A stretch of 54,686 nucleotides of DNA from Methanocalculus alkaliphilus (GTDB lineage Archaea > Halobacteriota > Methanomicrobia > Methanomicrobiales > Methanocorpusculaceae). Positions 34,893 through 43,663 of this stretch are shown here, piece after piece (positions within the stretch are counted from its first letter, which is position 1; every line of letters begins with the position of its first letter). The notes under the pieces were generated by a model. It had not been told where the DNA came from. It saw nothing but the letters and a program-made list of their open reading frames with translations, and made no database searches. Made by a program: the position numbers and the translations under genes. Location: assembly GCF_024170505.1 (NCBI RefSeq), contig NZ_JALJYG010000014.1, positions 1-54,686 on the forward strand, written 5' to 3'.

Positions 34893-36932
34893 ATGGCTGA
34901 GAAGATAGTATCCGGGCGTGAGGCATACTCCATCCTTGCAGAGTATGGAATACGGGTACCGGAAGAGGAGCTTGCCGGGGATGAGGATGACGCGGCGGTG
35001 ATCGCAGGGAGAATCGGCTATCCGGTCGTTCTGAAGATCGAATCCCCCGATATCGTGCATAAGAGTGATGTTGCGGGTGTGATCCTTGGGGTAGAGGATG
35101 AGGACCAGCTCCGCAAAGGATACCGGGATCTCCTTTCCCGGGTGGAGAGGCTGCGCCCCGATGCCCGGATCACCGGGGTTCGGATCGAGGAGGAGGTACC
35201 TCCGGGCCTTGAGATCCTCATCGGGGGATCAACGGATCCCACCTTTGGAAAGACGATAACCGTCGGTATGGGTGGCAAACTCGTTGAACTCCTCCGGGAT
35301 ACCGCGATCCGGGTTCTCCCCGTCGATCTGGAGGAGATCCGATCGATGATCCGGGAGATACGGGGGTATCACCTCATCAGAGGATTTCGGGATGAGCCTC
35401 CCCGGGACGAGGAGGGGCTCATCTCCGTCATCGAAGCAGCCGCCCGCCTCTTCCTGGACCACCCCGGCTATTCAGAATTTGATATCAATCCTCTCATCCT
35501 CCATGAGAAGGGGGCTGTTGCCGTTGATATCAGGTTTATCAAAGGAGATCGTGTAACCGAGGGGCGTCAGGAGATCCGGCCTCTTTCAGACTGTATCCTG
35601 AAGGCAGGTTCAATCGCCGTCATCGGAGCCTCTCCAAACCAGGCGAAGATCGGCTATACCATCACCCGGAACCTCCTCCCGTTTCCAGGGGAACTCTACC
35701 CGGTCAACCCAAAACATGATCGAATCCTCGGGAGAAGGGCATACCCGACGATCACCGCCGTTCCCGGCCCTGTCGATATGGCGGTGATTGCAGTCCCCGC
35801 CGGAATTGTTCCCGGCATCATCAGAGAATGCGGTGAGAAAGGGGTGAAGGTTGCCGTCGTCATCTCCTATGGTTTTAAAGAGGCAGGGGCTGAAGGGGAA
35901 CGGCTTGAAGAGGAGATGCTTGCCATTGCCCGATCATATAATCTCCGAATCATCGGGCCAAACAGCCTCGGCATCATGGTGCCGCCTGCCGGGATCAACA
36001 CGACGTTTGGGAACAGCTCTCCCGGGCCGGGACCTTTTGGATTCATCTCACAGAGCGGGGCATTGATCACCACCGTCGTCGACTGGGCAGCTGCAGAGGA
36101 TATCGGATTCTCTGCGGTGATCAGTGTCGGCAACCAGTCTGATATCGGATTCGTCGAATATATCGATCTCCTCTCACGGGATGAGGCAACCGGGGCCATC
36201 GTCCTCTATATCGAGGAGATCCGTGACGGACAGAGGTTCCTGGAGACGGTACGACAGGTTGCCGGAATGAAGCCGGTGATCGCCATCAAGGCAGGGAGTT
36301 CCCGCATCGGCCGGGCTGCCGCAGCATCGCATACCGGATCCCTTGCAGGAGACTACCAGACCTACAGGGCAGCATTCCGGCAGGCAGGTGTCGTTCCCGC
36401 AGAGTCGATCCGCTCGGCATTTCAGATCGGGGGGATCATCGCCGACCAGGGATACCCGAAGGGGAGGAGGGGGGTGGTTATAACGAGCGCCGGAGGGTTT
36501 GCCGTCCTCTCATCCGATTATGCGGAGGCCGCCGGAATCGATCTCGTTGACCTCCCCGCAGATGTACGTCGCCATATGGACGAGGTCCTCCCTCCCGGAT
36601 GGAGCGGGAGAAATCCGGTTGATATGATCGGGGACGCGACGGCGGGAAGATTCGCTGCGGTCCTCGATATCCTCCTCGACCATCAGGAGTTCTGGGATAT
36701 CGCAATCATCATCTCCGCCCCGACGGCGATTGCCGATCCCAGGCAGGTCGCCCTTGAGATCGTCCGGCTCTCAGATCATACGGAGAATATGATTCTCGCC
36801 GCCTTTCCGGGAGGAGACTCGGCCCGGCCTGCTGTCCCCGTCCTGAGGCGGGGGAGCGTCCCGGTCTTCTCCGAGGTATGGGATCTCTTCCGGTCTCTTG
36901 GAGAGCTCCCCGGGAATAGGGAACGCTCCTGA
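34893..36932 (+). CDS. Acetate/acyl-CoA ligase (ADP-forming), fused beta-alpha
   Basis: A 679-residue fusion of both subunits of the archaeal ADP-forming acyl-CoA synthetase, which makes ATP from acyl-CoA or the reverse. The ATP-grasp beta part comes first (about 1-215; VVLKIESPDIVHKSDVAGVILGV with its His). The CoA-binding domain (about 222-350; SIAVIGASPNQAKIGYTI) and the ligase-CoA domains follow. The phospho-His is in the SHTGSLAGDYQTYR motif near residue 480. Many relatives have alpha first; the beta-first order here is a natural variant. TATAAAG near 34861 gives a short leader. The acyl group is not defined. Confidence 0.9.
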   Translation: MAEKIVSGREAYSILAEYGIRVPEEELAGDEDDAAVIAGRIGYPVVLKIESPDIVHKSDVAGVILGVEDEDQLRKGYRDLLSRVERLRPDARITGVRIEEEVPPGLEILIGGSTDPTFGKTITVGMGGKLVELLRDTAIRVLPVDLEEIRSMIREIRGYHLIRGFRDEPPRDEEGLISVIEAAARLFLDHPGYSEFDINPLILHEKGAVAVDIRFIKGDRVTEGRQEIRPLSDCILKAGSIAVIGASPNQAKIGYTITRNLLPFPGELYPVNPKHDRILGRRAYPTITAVPGPVDMAVIAVPAGIVPGIIRECGEKGVKVAVVISYGFKEAGAEGERLEEEMLAIARSYNLRIIGPNSLGIMVPPAGINTTFGNSSPGPGPFGFISQSGALITTVVDWAAAEDIGFSAVISVGNQSDIGFVEYIDLLSRDEATGAIVLYIEEIRDGQRFLETVRQVAGMKPVIAIKAGSSRIGRAAAASHTGSLAGDYQTYRAAFRQAGVVPAESIRSAFQIGGIIADQGYPKGRRGVVITSAGGFAVLSSDYAEAAGIDLVDLPADVRRHMDEVLPPGWSGRNPVDMIGDATAGRFAAVLDILLDHQEFWDIAIIISAPTAIADPRQVALEIVRLSDHTENMILAAFPGGDSARPAVPVLRRGSVPVFSEVWDLFRSLGELPGNRERS

Positions 36933-36936
36933 AGCC

Positions 36937-37770
36937 TCAGTGATGGAGGGGGGAGAGGAGTGCCGCCGGAAGGTCCTCTCTTCTCGTCACCACAGTCGAT
37001 GACTGTTCGAGCATCAGGTTGACATGCTCATTGTGGCCTGCACTCCGAAAGTCGGTCCGGAGCGCAACAACCGGGATGCCAAGGGCATGGGCATACCCCA
37101 TCTCCCATGCGGTCCCTGAGTCCGCATCCGCACCATCGACGATAGCAACCACCCAGTCGGTATTCCCAAGCGCCTCGGCATGTGATGCAAAGATCTCCTG
37201 CATCGTCTGGTGATGCCGGGATGCCGAGTCGTCACCCGCCTCCTGGGGGAGATAGACCTCAAAGCAGTGGGTGGCAAGGATATCGCGGATGAACTCATTG
37301 TATCTCCGTTCCGCTTCCGAGAAGAGCGGGGCGGCGAGGTACACCCTGTACCGGGCAAAGTCATAGACATCTGTTGCCGGGATATCAGGGAACCTGGAGA
37401 GGAACGCTCCGCGATGCTCTATCCTCCCCTCCGGGCTGTACCAGGTGGTGTTCACCCCGCATGTGGGTGATGAATCCACCCCGACGAAGCAGAGCGGCTC
37501 GCCCTTCTCAAGGATCATCTGCCGGACCTCGGATTCGAGCCGGTCGAGGAGGGTAGAGAATTCACGTGTCTCAAGCCGTTCGGTGTATGTCCCGGGGGGG
37601 CGGTCCCTGCCAAGGTACAGCGTCTCCGGGCAGGGGAGAGGGACGACCTCCAGCCCGAATGCCGAGCACCGCCTGAGGCACCGTTCATAGGCCCTGAGAT
37701 CCTCTTCCCGTGTGATCCCCTCTGCCCGGAGGGTGGGATCCAGAATACAGGGAGCAACCATGATGTACAT
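36937..37770 (-). CDS. TudS-like desulfidase fused to nucleoside 2-deoxyribosyltransferase
   Basis: A 277-residue two-domain protein. Residues 1-135 resemble the TudS/DUF523 family: Cys8 (APCILDP), Cys47 (PLPCPET) and Cys104 (SSPTCGV) are spaced like the three iron-sulfur ligands of thiouracil desulfidases. Residues 142-265 are a nucleoside 2-deoxyribosyltransferase: VYLAAPLF at the start and DADSGTAWEMGYAHALGIPVVA, with Glu223 as the likely nucleophile. The joint activity would act on thiolated bases or nucleosides. Start may be the ATG at 37761. Convergent with the synthetase gene, four bases apart. Confidence 0.8.
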   Translation of the reverse strand: MYIMVAPCILDPTLRAEGITREEDLRAYERCLRRCSAFGLEVVPLPCPETLYLGRDRPPGTYTERLETREFSTLLDRLESEVRQMILEKGEPLCFVGVDSSPTCGVNTTWYSPEGRIEHRGAFLSRFPDIPATDVYDFARYRVYLAAPLFSEAERRYNEFIRDILATHCFEVYLPQEAGDDSASRHHQTMQEIFASHAEALGNTDWVVAIVDGADADSGTAWEMGYAHALGIPVVALRTDFRSAGHNEHVNLMLEQSSTVVTRREDLPAALLSPLHH

Positions 37771-37846
37771 AGATCATATCTGTCCTGATCCCAGATGGAT
37801 TGATCGCGGCTTTTGATGACAGATGAGAGCAGAGTACTTATCCAGC

Positions 37847-38341
37847 ATGATTCCCCTGATCGCATATCGTGACAACACCTGTGCCCCACGAAAGTGTACA
37901 GTGAAGCGGCTGGAGCGTTTCGGGATGATCCGGATCGTCCCCTCGATGAGGCAGGTACCCAAAGGAACCCTCCTCCTCGACCCGACCGCCGGAGTTGTCA
38001 TCTCGCCCGCCGACCGGGGATGGGTCCGGTCGATAACGGCCCTCGACTGTTCCTGGGAGGTGCTTGAGCGGGAGGAGATGGGGAGGTTCCGGGGCAGGAG
38101 AGCACTCCCGTTCCTTGTTGCGGCGAACCCGGTCAATTTCGGGAAGCCGTTTGTCCTCTCCTCGGTCGAGGCGCTGGCAGCCGCACTTATTATTCTGGGA
38201 GAGAGGGAGCAGGCAGAAGAGATCCTCGCAAAAGTTCCGTTTGGGATCAGGTTCCTTGAGGTGAATGCCGAACCCCTTGCCGACTATGCAGCAGCAGGTG
38301 ATAGTGCCGGGGTGCTTGCAGCCCAGGCAGAGTATCTCTGA
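37847..38341 (+). CDS. tsr3: Tsr3-like rRNA aminocarboxypropyltransferase (DUF367)
   Basis: A 164-residue protein of the Tsr3 family, which adds an aminocarboxypropyl group to small-subunit rRNA. The N-terminal IAYRDNTCAPRKCTVKRLERFG, the DPTAGVVISPADRGW stretch and LVAANPVNFGKPFVLSSVEALAAAL are diagnostic. I start at the ATG at 37847 because family members begin right before the IAYRDNTC motif; an ATG at 37823 adds eight residues. It diverges from the TudS-like gene and ends back to back with the next minus gene. Confidence 0.88.
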   Translation: MIPLIAYRDNTCAPRKCTVKRLERFGMIRIVPSMRQVPKGTLLLDPTAGVVISPADRGWVRSITALDCSWEVLEREEMGRFRGRRALPFLVAANPVNFGKPFVLSSVEALAAALIILGEREQAEEILAKVPFGIRFLEVNAEPLADYAAAGDSAGVLAAQAEYL

Positions 38342-40252
38342 TCACTCTTCCTTTTTTGGATCATAGTCGGGATCAACATCCTGGCGAACCCAGGTGACGA
38401 GATCTCTCATATCAGAGAGCCTCCTGAACTGATCCTCGACCATGAGATACATGATCAGCCCCGCCACCATGACAAGCGACATTGCCGGGAAGGTATGCCG
38501 GATCACATCAATAACCTGAGACTGCGGATACCCCAGGGTGAAGAGAGGGAAGATGACAAGGATATGGAGGGCTTCCACACCGACACCGAGGATGGCAAGC
38601 CGGAGCGGGGTGAGCGTCTCCCAGTACCTTCTGGCAACACCCCCGATGATCCCTGCTGCGACCGTTGCGATCGCACAGGGAAGCGCAGTCCAGCCTCCAA
38701 GCGAATACCGGTAGCCTCCACCGATCAGGCCGGCTGCCGCTCCGGCAAGGGGGCCGCCGATCAGGCCGGCAAGGACCGGGCCAAGATCCCGGAAGTTCAG
38801 GATGACATCATCTATCTGGAAGCCCCGTAATGTCCCATAAACCGAGAGTATACCAAATATAAGGACCAGCCAGAGGAGATCGGTTCTCGTCGCAACACCC
38901 CTCCGGTACGCCTCTGCGAGATCAGACCGAACAAAGAAGTACAGGACAAGTAAGACGATGGCAAGCCTCTCGACGAGTGGGAGTCCAAAATCAAGCAGGC
39001 TCTTCTCCTGGAGGAGGGCTATGAGAAGATAGAGACCGGACCCTGCCGCCATCACCGCAAGCCAGATCCGGGAACCCTGGTGCTTTTTTGGAAGCCTGTT
39101 ATCGATATAGATGAGGCCAAACCCGATGACCGCAAAGAGGATCGAGGAGAAGATCGAGACGTTTTTGATGAGATATTCGGGTTTTGAGATGAAGAATGCA
39201 GTAAAGATCATGGCAGAGAAGCCCAGGAGAATGAGACGGTAAAGCCTCTTTGGGGCTACCTGTACACCCCCCGCCTCCCGCAGGATTCCGCAGACCGCAC
39301 GCGCCCTGCCGTCAATTCCCGATATGACCGTGCCTGCAAGGAGGATGAATGATGAGAAGATGATGAGGGGGGCGGCATAGGGGATCGTCATGAGGATATG
39401 GCCGGAGACGGCAACGGCAGAGTTTGCCATCTCAAGGTGAGGCGCCCCCTGGTATGAAGCACCAATCGAGAGGAAGACAAAGCTCATGAATGCGATGAAT
39501 CCAAAGCCGATGAGGAGATCCCCCCGGATGATCCGCATCTTCTCCGGGAGATCATCGGTACAGGGCTTCCCTCCGGTCTTTTCGTGGAGCCAGACGGAAT
39601 AGAGGAGGATATTCAGGCCTGCGCCGACGGCACCAAGAAGCGCCATCTTCCAGAGGAGATTGTTCTCATGGATATACGGGATAAAGCCCTCTGCAACCTC
39701 AGTAAAGGGGATATGGAGTGCCGTCAGGCTGAAGATGAAGCCGACGAAGAGGAGGAGGACCATCCCAAGGATCAGGTGTTCAAACCGCTCATACGATCCT
39801 TTCCAGAGAATGACGATGATGGCAGCAAGCGTCAGGATCGCAATTATCAGGATCGGGATATCGAATGGAATGAGATAATAGAGAAAATGTGCCCCGATGA
39901 TGAGGAATCCCCCGTACGCAATCATCTCGAGGATATAGATGATCGTGATGAAGGTGACCTCCCAGTTCCGGGGACCCGGAATAGACCGGAGGCCGGAGAA
40001 GATCGTCTTTCCTGTGGCGAGGGTATACCGGGCGATACCATATGCAAAGGCATATTTATAGATGAGCGCGACGGCACATATCCAGAGGAGCGAGTATCCC
40101 GTCGCCCTCCCTGCCCCGAAGATCTCGACGATCCCGGACTCTCCCGAGACCTCGATTGCAAGGATAAGAACAGGGCCAAGGAAGAAGAGGCGCTCTGCAA
40201 TTCGTCTGCGGAACGTTGATCCGGTTGTTTCAGAGGCAGATATCTTCTGCAC
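38342..40252 (-). CDS. NRAMP-like transporter fused to a LytS-type 5TMR receptor domain
   Basis: A 636-residue membrane protein. Residues 20-400 resemble the NRAMP metal transporter fold (FFLGPVLILAIEVSGESGIVEIFGAGRATGYSLLW), but the metal-binding DPGN motif is replaced by SGESG, and the later Met-His motif is absent. Residues 420-610 match the 5TM-5TMR_LYT sensor of LytS kinases (GPVLAGLIGGPLAGAAAGLIGGGYRYSLGGWTALPCAIATVAAGIIGG). No kinase or GGDEF output follows; only a short acidic tail. The start is GTG, behind a TATA-like TTATACC. The fusion would couple a receptor to a transporter-like core. The substrate is unknown. Confidence 0.8.
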   Translation of the reverse strand: MQKISASETTGSTFRRRIAERLFFLGPVLILAIEVSGESGIVEIFGAGRATGYSLLWICAVALIYKYAFAYGIARYTLATGKTIFSGLRSIPGPRNWEVTFITIIYILEMIAYGGFLIIGAHFLYYLIPFDIPILIIAILTLAAIIVILWKGSYERFEHLILGMVLLLFVGFIFSLTALHIPFTEVAEGFIPYIHENNLLWKMALLGAVGAGLNILLYSVWLHEKTGGKPCTDDLPEKMRIIRGDLLIGFGFIAFMSFVFLSIGASYQGAPHLEMANSAVAVSGHILMTIPYAAPLIIFSSFILLAGTVISGIDGRARAVCGILREAGGVQVAPKRLYRLILLGFSAMIFTAFFISKPEYLIKNVSIFSSILFAVIGFGLIYIDNRLPKKHQGSRIWLAVMAAGSGLYLLIALLQEKSLLDFGLPLVERLAIVLLVLYFFVRSDLAEAYRRGVATRTDLLWLVLIFGILSVYGTLRGFQIDDVILNFRDLGPVLAGLIGGPLAGAAAGLIGGGYRYSLGGWTALPCAIATVAAGIIGGVARRYWETLTPLRLAILGVGVEALHILVIFPLFTLGYPQSQVIDVIRHTFPAMSLVMVAGLIMYLMVEDQFRRLSDMRDLVTWVRQDVDPDYDPKKEE

Positions 40253-40288
40253 TCAAAAATATGTGTCGTCTTCTGGTATAAGGTACGA

Positions 40289-40780
40289 TTATCTGTATAC
40301 ACGGTAGCCTGCCGTATGAAGCATCCTGAGAACCACCCTCTCCCATGCAGGATCACTCAGTTCTGCATGCTGAGCCATCTCTTCCCGGAAGAGCCGGAGG
40401 AGATCGGGATCCTCAGAGGCGAGGTGCCGTGACGCCATGATTCTCCCAACCCGCCTCCCATCCCGATCGAGGATGAGGATCCGCCAGCAGCCATAATCAC
40501 GGCAGATCTCAGGCCGTGTTGCATGGACAGAACAGTACCCCTTCCCTTCCTCCCCATCAAAGCGGAAGAAGGGGCAGGCTTCAGGGCGGTCTGCAAAGGT
40601 CCGGTGGTCATTGAAGAGGGGGAGCATCCCCGGGGCGACGGTAACGGTCGTCCGCTCACCGGTATACTCGTTTCTCACGACATACCGGTGATCACCAAGA
40701 TCCTTGATAATCCGATGGACGAGGCCGAGGTGGCTGCAACAGTCGCCGCATTGGTTGCATTCAAACGCCAGATGAATCAC
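40289..40780 (-). CDS. YkgJ-family cysteine-cluster protein
   Basis: A 163-residue protein with the ECNQCGDCCSHL motif at the N-terminus and CPFFRFDGEEGKGYCSVHATRPEICRDYGC further on. Eight or more Cys are placed to bind a zinc or iron-sulfur site (YkgJ/UPF0153). It lies behind the methyltransferase gene on the same strand after 14 bases. The function is unknown in archaea. Confidence 0.85.
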   Translation of the reverse strand: MIHLAFECNQCGDCCSHLGLVHRIIKDLGDHRYVVRNEYTGERTTVTVAPGMLPLFNDHRTFADRPEACPFFRFDGEEGKGYCSVHATRPEICRDYGCWRILILDRDGRRVGRIMASRHLASEDPDLLRLFREEMAQHAELSDPAWERVVLRMLHTAGYRVYR

Positions 40781-40794
40781 CCTCCCGATAGCCC

Positions 40795-41523
40795 TCAGTC
40801 CTGCTTCCGGAAGATCCAGCAGGCCCAGCCGAAGGCCTCCCTGCCATAGACGAGATACTCATCCTGGATCCGGGTGAGGTACTCCTCAACAAGGGGACGA
40901 TCAGGGTGGTCCGGATGGGCATCCATCCAGTCGAGGCAGTTCTGCCAGATGGCGCTCTCGTAGGCATCATGATCGGCCTCGGTTGCCCGGACGAGGCCGG
41001 CCAGTGTGAGGCCACATTCCCGGGCTCCTGAGACGAGGCCGTATTCGGTCGGGATCTCCGGCCATTGGACGGCAAATTCCGGGGATACACGATCTGAGCG
41101 CCAGTATCGATCACCGATGACGATCACCCCGCCGGGTGCGGTCATCTCTGCAAGCCGGGGGATCGCACCCTCGGCACCACCGAAGATGAAGGCAGAACCG
41201 AGGGCGACGGTGCAGTCTGCGGCTCTCTCAGGAGTCCATAGAGCCCCATCCCCTTCGATGATCCGAATCTGCCCGCCCGCACCCGATACCTCGCTCCTGG
41301 CTCTGGCTACCGAGCTCGTCCGCTCCTCAATACCGATCCCCGCAATCCCGTATGCCTCATGCCAGAGCGCAAGCAGGGTCCCGTTCCCGCAGCCGATATC
41401 ATAGACGACCGATCCGGGAGAGAGCCGGGCGAGTGAGCCCGCAAGGAGGAGCATCTCCGGGGTGGTCGGGTTCATCAGGGGAAGGCCTGCCTGGGCGATG
41501 GATTCTATCTCAGTCTCATTCAT
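40795..41523 (-). CDS. Class I SAM-dependent methyltransferase
   Basis: A 242-residue methyltransferase. Motif I is VVYDIGCGNGTLLALWHEAYG, with the acidic IGIEE loop, DGALWTPERAADCTVALGS and GGVIVIGDRYW as later motifs. The substrate is not recognised. It sits between the ROK kinase and YkgJ on the minus strand, with gaps of 29 and 14 bases. Confidence 0.88.
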   Translation of the reverse strand: MNETEIESIAQAGLPLMNPTTPEMLLLAGSLARLSPGSVVYDIGCGNGTLLALWHEAYGIAGIGIEERTSSVARARSEVSGAGGQIRIIEGDGALWTPERAADCTVALGSAFIFGGAEGAIPRLAEMTAPGGVIVIGDRYWRSDRVSPEFAVQWPEIPTEYGLVSGARECGLTLAGLVRATEADHDAYESAIWQNCLDWMDAHPDHPDRPLVEEYLTRIQDEYLVYGREAFGWACWIFRKQD

Positions 41524-41552
41524 CTGTGGTTTGTGTATGGACGTACTCCGGC

Positions 41553-42500
41553 TTAAGGAGATGATACCGGGAGAGGATCACAATCCAGCGATCCCTCTCT
41601 CCAGGCAACCACCCCTGCACCTATCAGCGGTGCATATCCGCCAAGAGGGCTGACCAGACACTCCGGAACCGGCAGGTACCGATCCACCCTGTTCACCATC
41701 GCAGGGACGAAATCAGGGTGGTTCCGTACGACGGGGCCGTCGAAGATGATCACCTCCGGGTTATATGCGGCGATGATGCTGGAGAGCCCCCGGCCGCAGA
41801 CAGCGGCAAGCTCGTTCCTGAACCGGCAGGCGACGGGATCCATGGAGGAGAGGATCGCATCAGCAGAGTCCAAAACAGGGGCCGTCTCCCCCTCTTCCTC
41901 AAGGAACCGTGCATAGAACCGGGGAATCCCGGTCCCGGAGGCATATGCCTCAAAGTGGCCTCTCCCCCCGCAGCCGCAGATGAGGCCATACCGTCCGTCC
42001 ACATAGAAGTGGCCGACCTCCCCGCCGTTGCCACCCGCACCCGAGAGGAGGCGGCCACCGGAGATGACACCGCCGCCTATCCCGGATGAGAAGGTGATAT
42101 AGACGAGATCTCCACGACCCCTGCCCGCACCGAACGCCTCTTCTGCGAGAGCAGCGGCCCGGCAGTCATTGATGAGGGTGGCGGGGCGGCCGAACCGCTC
42201 TTCAACCGGGGAGACAATCTCGATCCGGTCAAATGCCATATTCGGGGAGGAGACAATCGACCCGGACCTGAGATCCAGGGGACCGGCAGAGGCGATCCCG
42301 ATTCCTGTACCCGGAGGTGTTTTTGGGAGGATCTCATCGAGGATCGTACTCACCGCCTCTGTCACGACCAGACTTGAGCTGCCGGCAGTCGGGGTCGGGA
42401 CCCGGAGGAGAGAGGAGAGGGAGCCATGCCGATCGATGAGCCCCCCACGTATCCAGGTCGCACCGATATCGATCCCTGCCCGCAGATCCGCAGTATGCAT
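41553..42500 (-). CDS. ROK-family sugar kinase
   Basis: A 315-residue ROK protein. The N-terminal GIDIGATWIRGGLID binds ATP phosphate, FGRPATLINDCRAAALAEEAFGAGRG and YITFSSGIGGGVISGGRLL are the family core, and GEVGHFYVDGRYGLICGCGGRGHFEAY carries the zinc His-Cys-Cys cluster. ADP- or ATP-dependent glucokinase or N-acetylmannosamine kinase are possible; the substrate is unclear. It starts the group of ROK / methyltransferase / YkgJ. Confidence 0.88.
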   Translation of the reverse strand: MHTADLRAGIDIGATWIRGGLIDRHGSLSSLLRVPTPTAGSSSLVVTEAVSTILDEILPKTPPGTGIGIASAGPLDLRSGSIVSSPNMAFDRIEIVSPVEERFGRPATLINDCRAAALAEEAFGAGRGRGDLVYITFSSGIGGGVISGGRLLSGAGGNGGEVGHFYVDGRYGLICGCGGRGHFEAYASGTGIPRFYARFLEEEGETAPVLDSADAILSSMDPVACRFRNELAAVCGRGLSSIIAAYNPEVIIFDGPVVRNHPDFVPAMVNRVDRYLPVPECLVSPLGGYAPLIGAGVVAWREGSLDCDPLPVSSP

Positions 42501-42555
42501 AAATGACTACTACGATGACCAGTTGTATTATCGTTATGGATTGAGAGTATACTGT

Positions 42556-42828
42556 ATGGAGTTGTATCGTATTCTTTTGATACCCGTTCTCCTCTGTATC
42601 CTCTGCACCGGTGTCGTTTCAGCGGCAGAATATCCCTCTGCCCCCACCGGGAGCATGGAAGGGCTCGGGGAGTTCGTCGGCTGGCTCACCGACCTCGGAC
42701 GGGCCCTGATCGATATATTCAACGATGCGATGGAGATGATCGGCCTTGGCAATGAGACCTGTGTCGGGGAGATGGTGGAGTCGCTTGAAGGTGGTCTGGA
42801 GATGGTCAATCAGAGGATGGGTTCGTAA
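42556..42828 (+). CDS. Small secreted protein of unknown function
   Basis: A 90-residue protein with a signal peptide (MELYRILLIPVLLCILCTGVVSAAE), then a short acidic amphipathic chain (GLGEFVGWLTDLGRALIDIFNDAMEMIGLG, one Cys near the end). The frame continues upstream into the ROK gene, but the ATG at 42556 starts the signal. No relative is recognised. Its 3' end overlaps ablB by 23 bases in a convergent way. Confidence 0.65.
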   Translation: MELYRILLIPVLLCILCTGVVSAAEYPSAPTGSMEGLGEFVGWLTDLGRALIDIFNDAMEMIGLGNETCVGEMVESLEGGLEMVNQRMGS

Positions 42829-43663
42829 GAAGGGATCGATACCAGACATTCATACTCTCACATCCCTCCCCAATCCGGGTATTGTTCGGGAGCGTGCCGG
42901 CAAACCGGTACCCTCCGCGTGCAAAGAGGATATTCACCGGAGGCTCCTCCCCACGGCAGATGGTGTATGCCAGATGATAGCCGTCATCCCGTACAATCAC
43001 CTCCATATGTCCAAGGAGGACCCCGGCGGCACCGAGCCCCCTCGCCTCCGGGAGGGTCGCAAAATCGGTCATCTCGACCGTTCCGGAGTCCGGGTCGAGT
43101 TCTGCGGAGGCGGCGGCGAGGAGAGTCTCCCCGTGCATCATCATGAAGAACCGGGTCTCCCCGCTCTGTATTGAATCTCGTATGAAGCCGGGATCATCTA
43201 TCGGAAACGGGTAGCTCGGAAAGACCGTTCCATAGAGCCCGGCCAGCGCCTCTGCATCGGAGGCGTCCGCCTCATGAATCAGATATCCCTCCTTCAATGG
43301 ATGATGGCCTGAATCTGCCCGTTCAAGCGCAGTCCGGACTGTTGCAGCCACCCCCTCCTCATGGTACTCCCTCCGCGAGGGATCGGTGTACTTCCCCATG
43401 AAGAGGCAGGAATCGCCATCACTGAAGTAGCCGGGGATCTCCGCCTCAACCCCAAACCCCTCCCTCTCAAATTCAGGTGAAGCAGATTGTGGAATCTTTG
43501 CGAAGACCTTGGTATATCCCTCTTCCTCAAGTGTTCCCCGTATCCACCCGATGATGCGATCGGTATCCCCGGGATCAAGTTTCATCAGGTAGATCCGGTT
43601 GTTGTATCTTCCATGCTGGATGAGGCTTCGGCCTACCCTGATGACCGGATCACTCCTCGTCAT
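42806..43663 (-). CDS. ablB: Beta-lysine N-acetyltransferase
   Basis: A 285-residue GNAT-family enzyme, second step of N-epsilon-acetyl-beta-lysine synthesis. The acetyl-CoA segment [25 protein letters not shown] lies near 225, and the partly conserved N-terminal half is specific to AblB. I start at the ATG at 43663, with GGAGAGG directly upstream; a longer frame adds 30 residues made of ablA codons. It overlaps ablA by 14 bases. Confidence 0.9.
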   Translation of the reverse strand: MTRSDPVIRVGRSLIQHGRYNNRIYLMKLDPGDTDRIIGWIRGTLEEEGYTKVFAKIPQSASPEFEREGFGVEAEIPGYFSDGDSCLFMGKYTDPSRREYHEEGVAATVRTALERADSGHHPLKEGYLIHEADASDAEALAGLYGTVFPSYPFPIDDPGFIRDSIQSGETRFFMMMHGETLLAAASAELDPDSGTVEMTDFATLPEARGLGAAGVLLGHMEVIVRDDGYHLAYTICRGEEPPVNILFARGGYRFAGTLPNNTRIGEGCESMNVWYRSLLTNPSSD

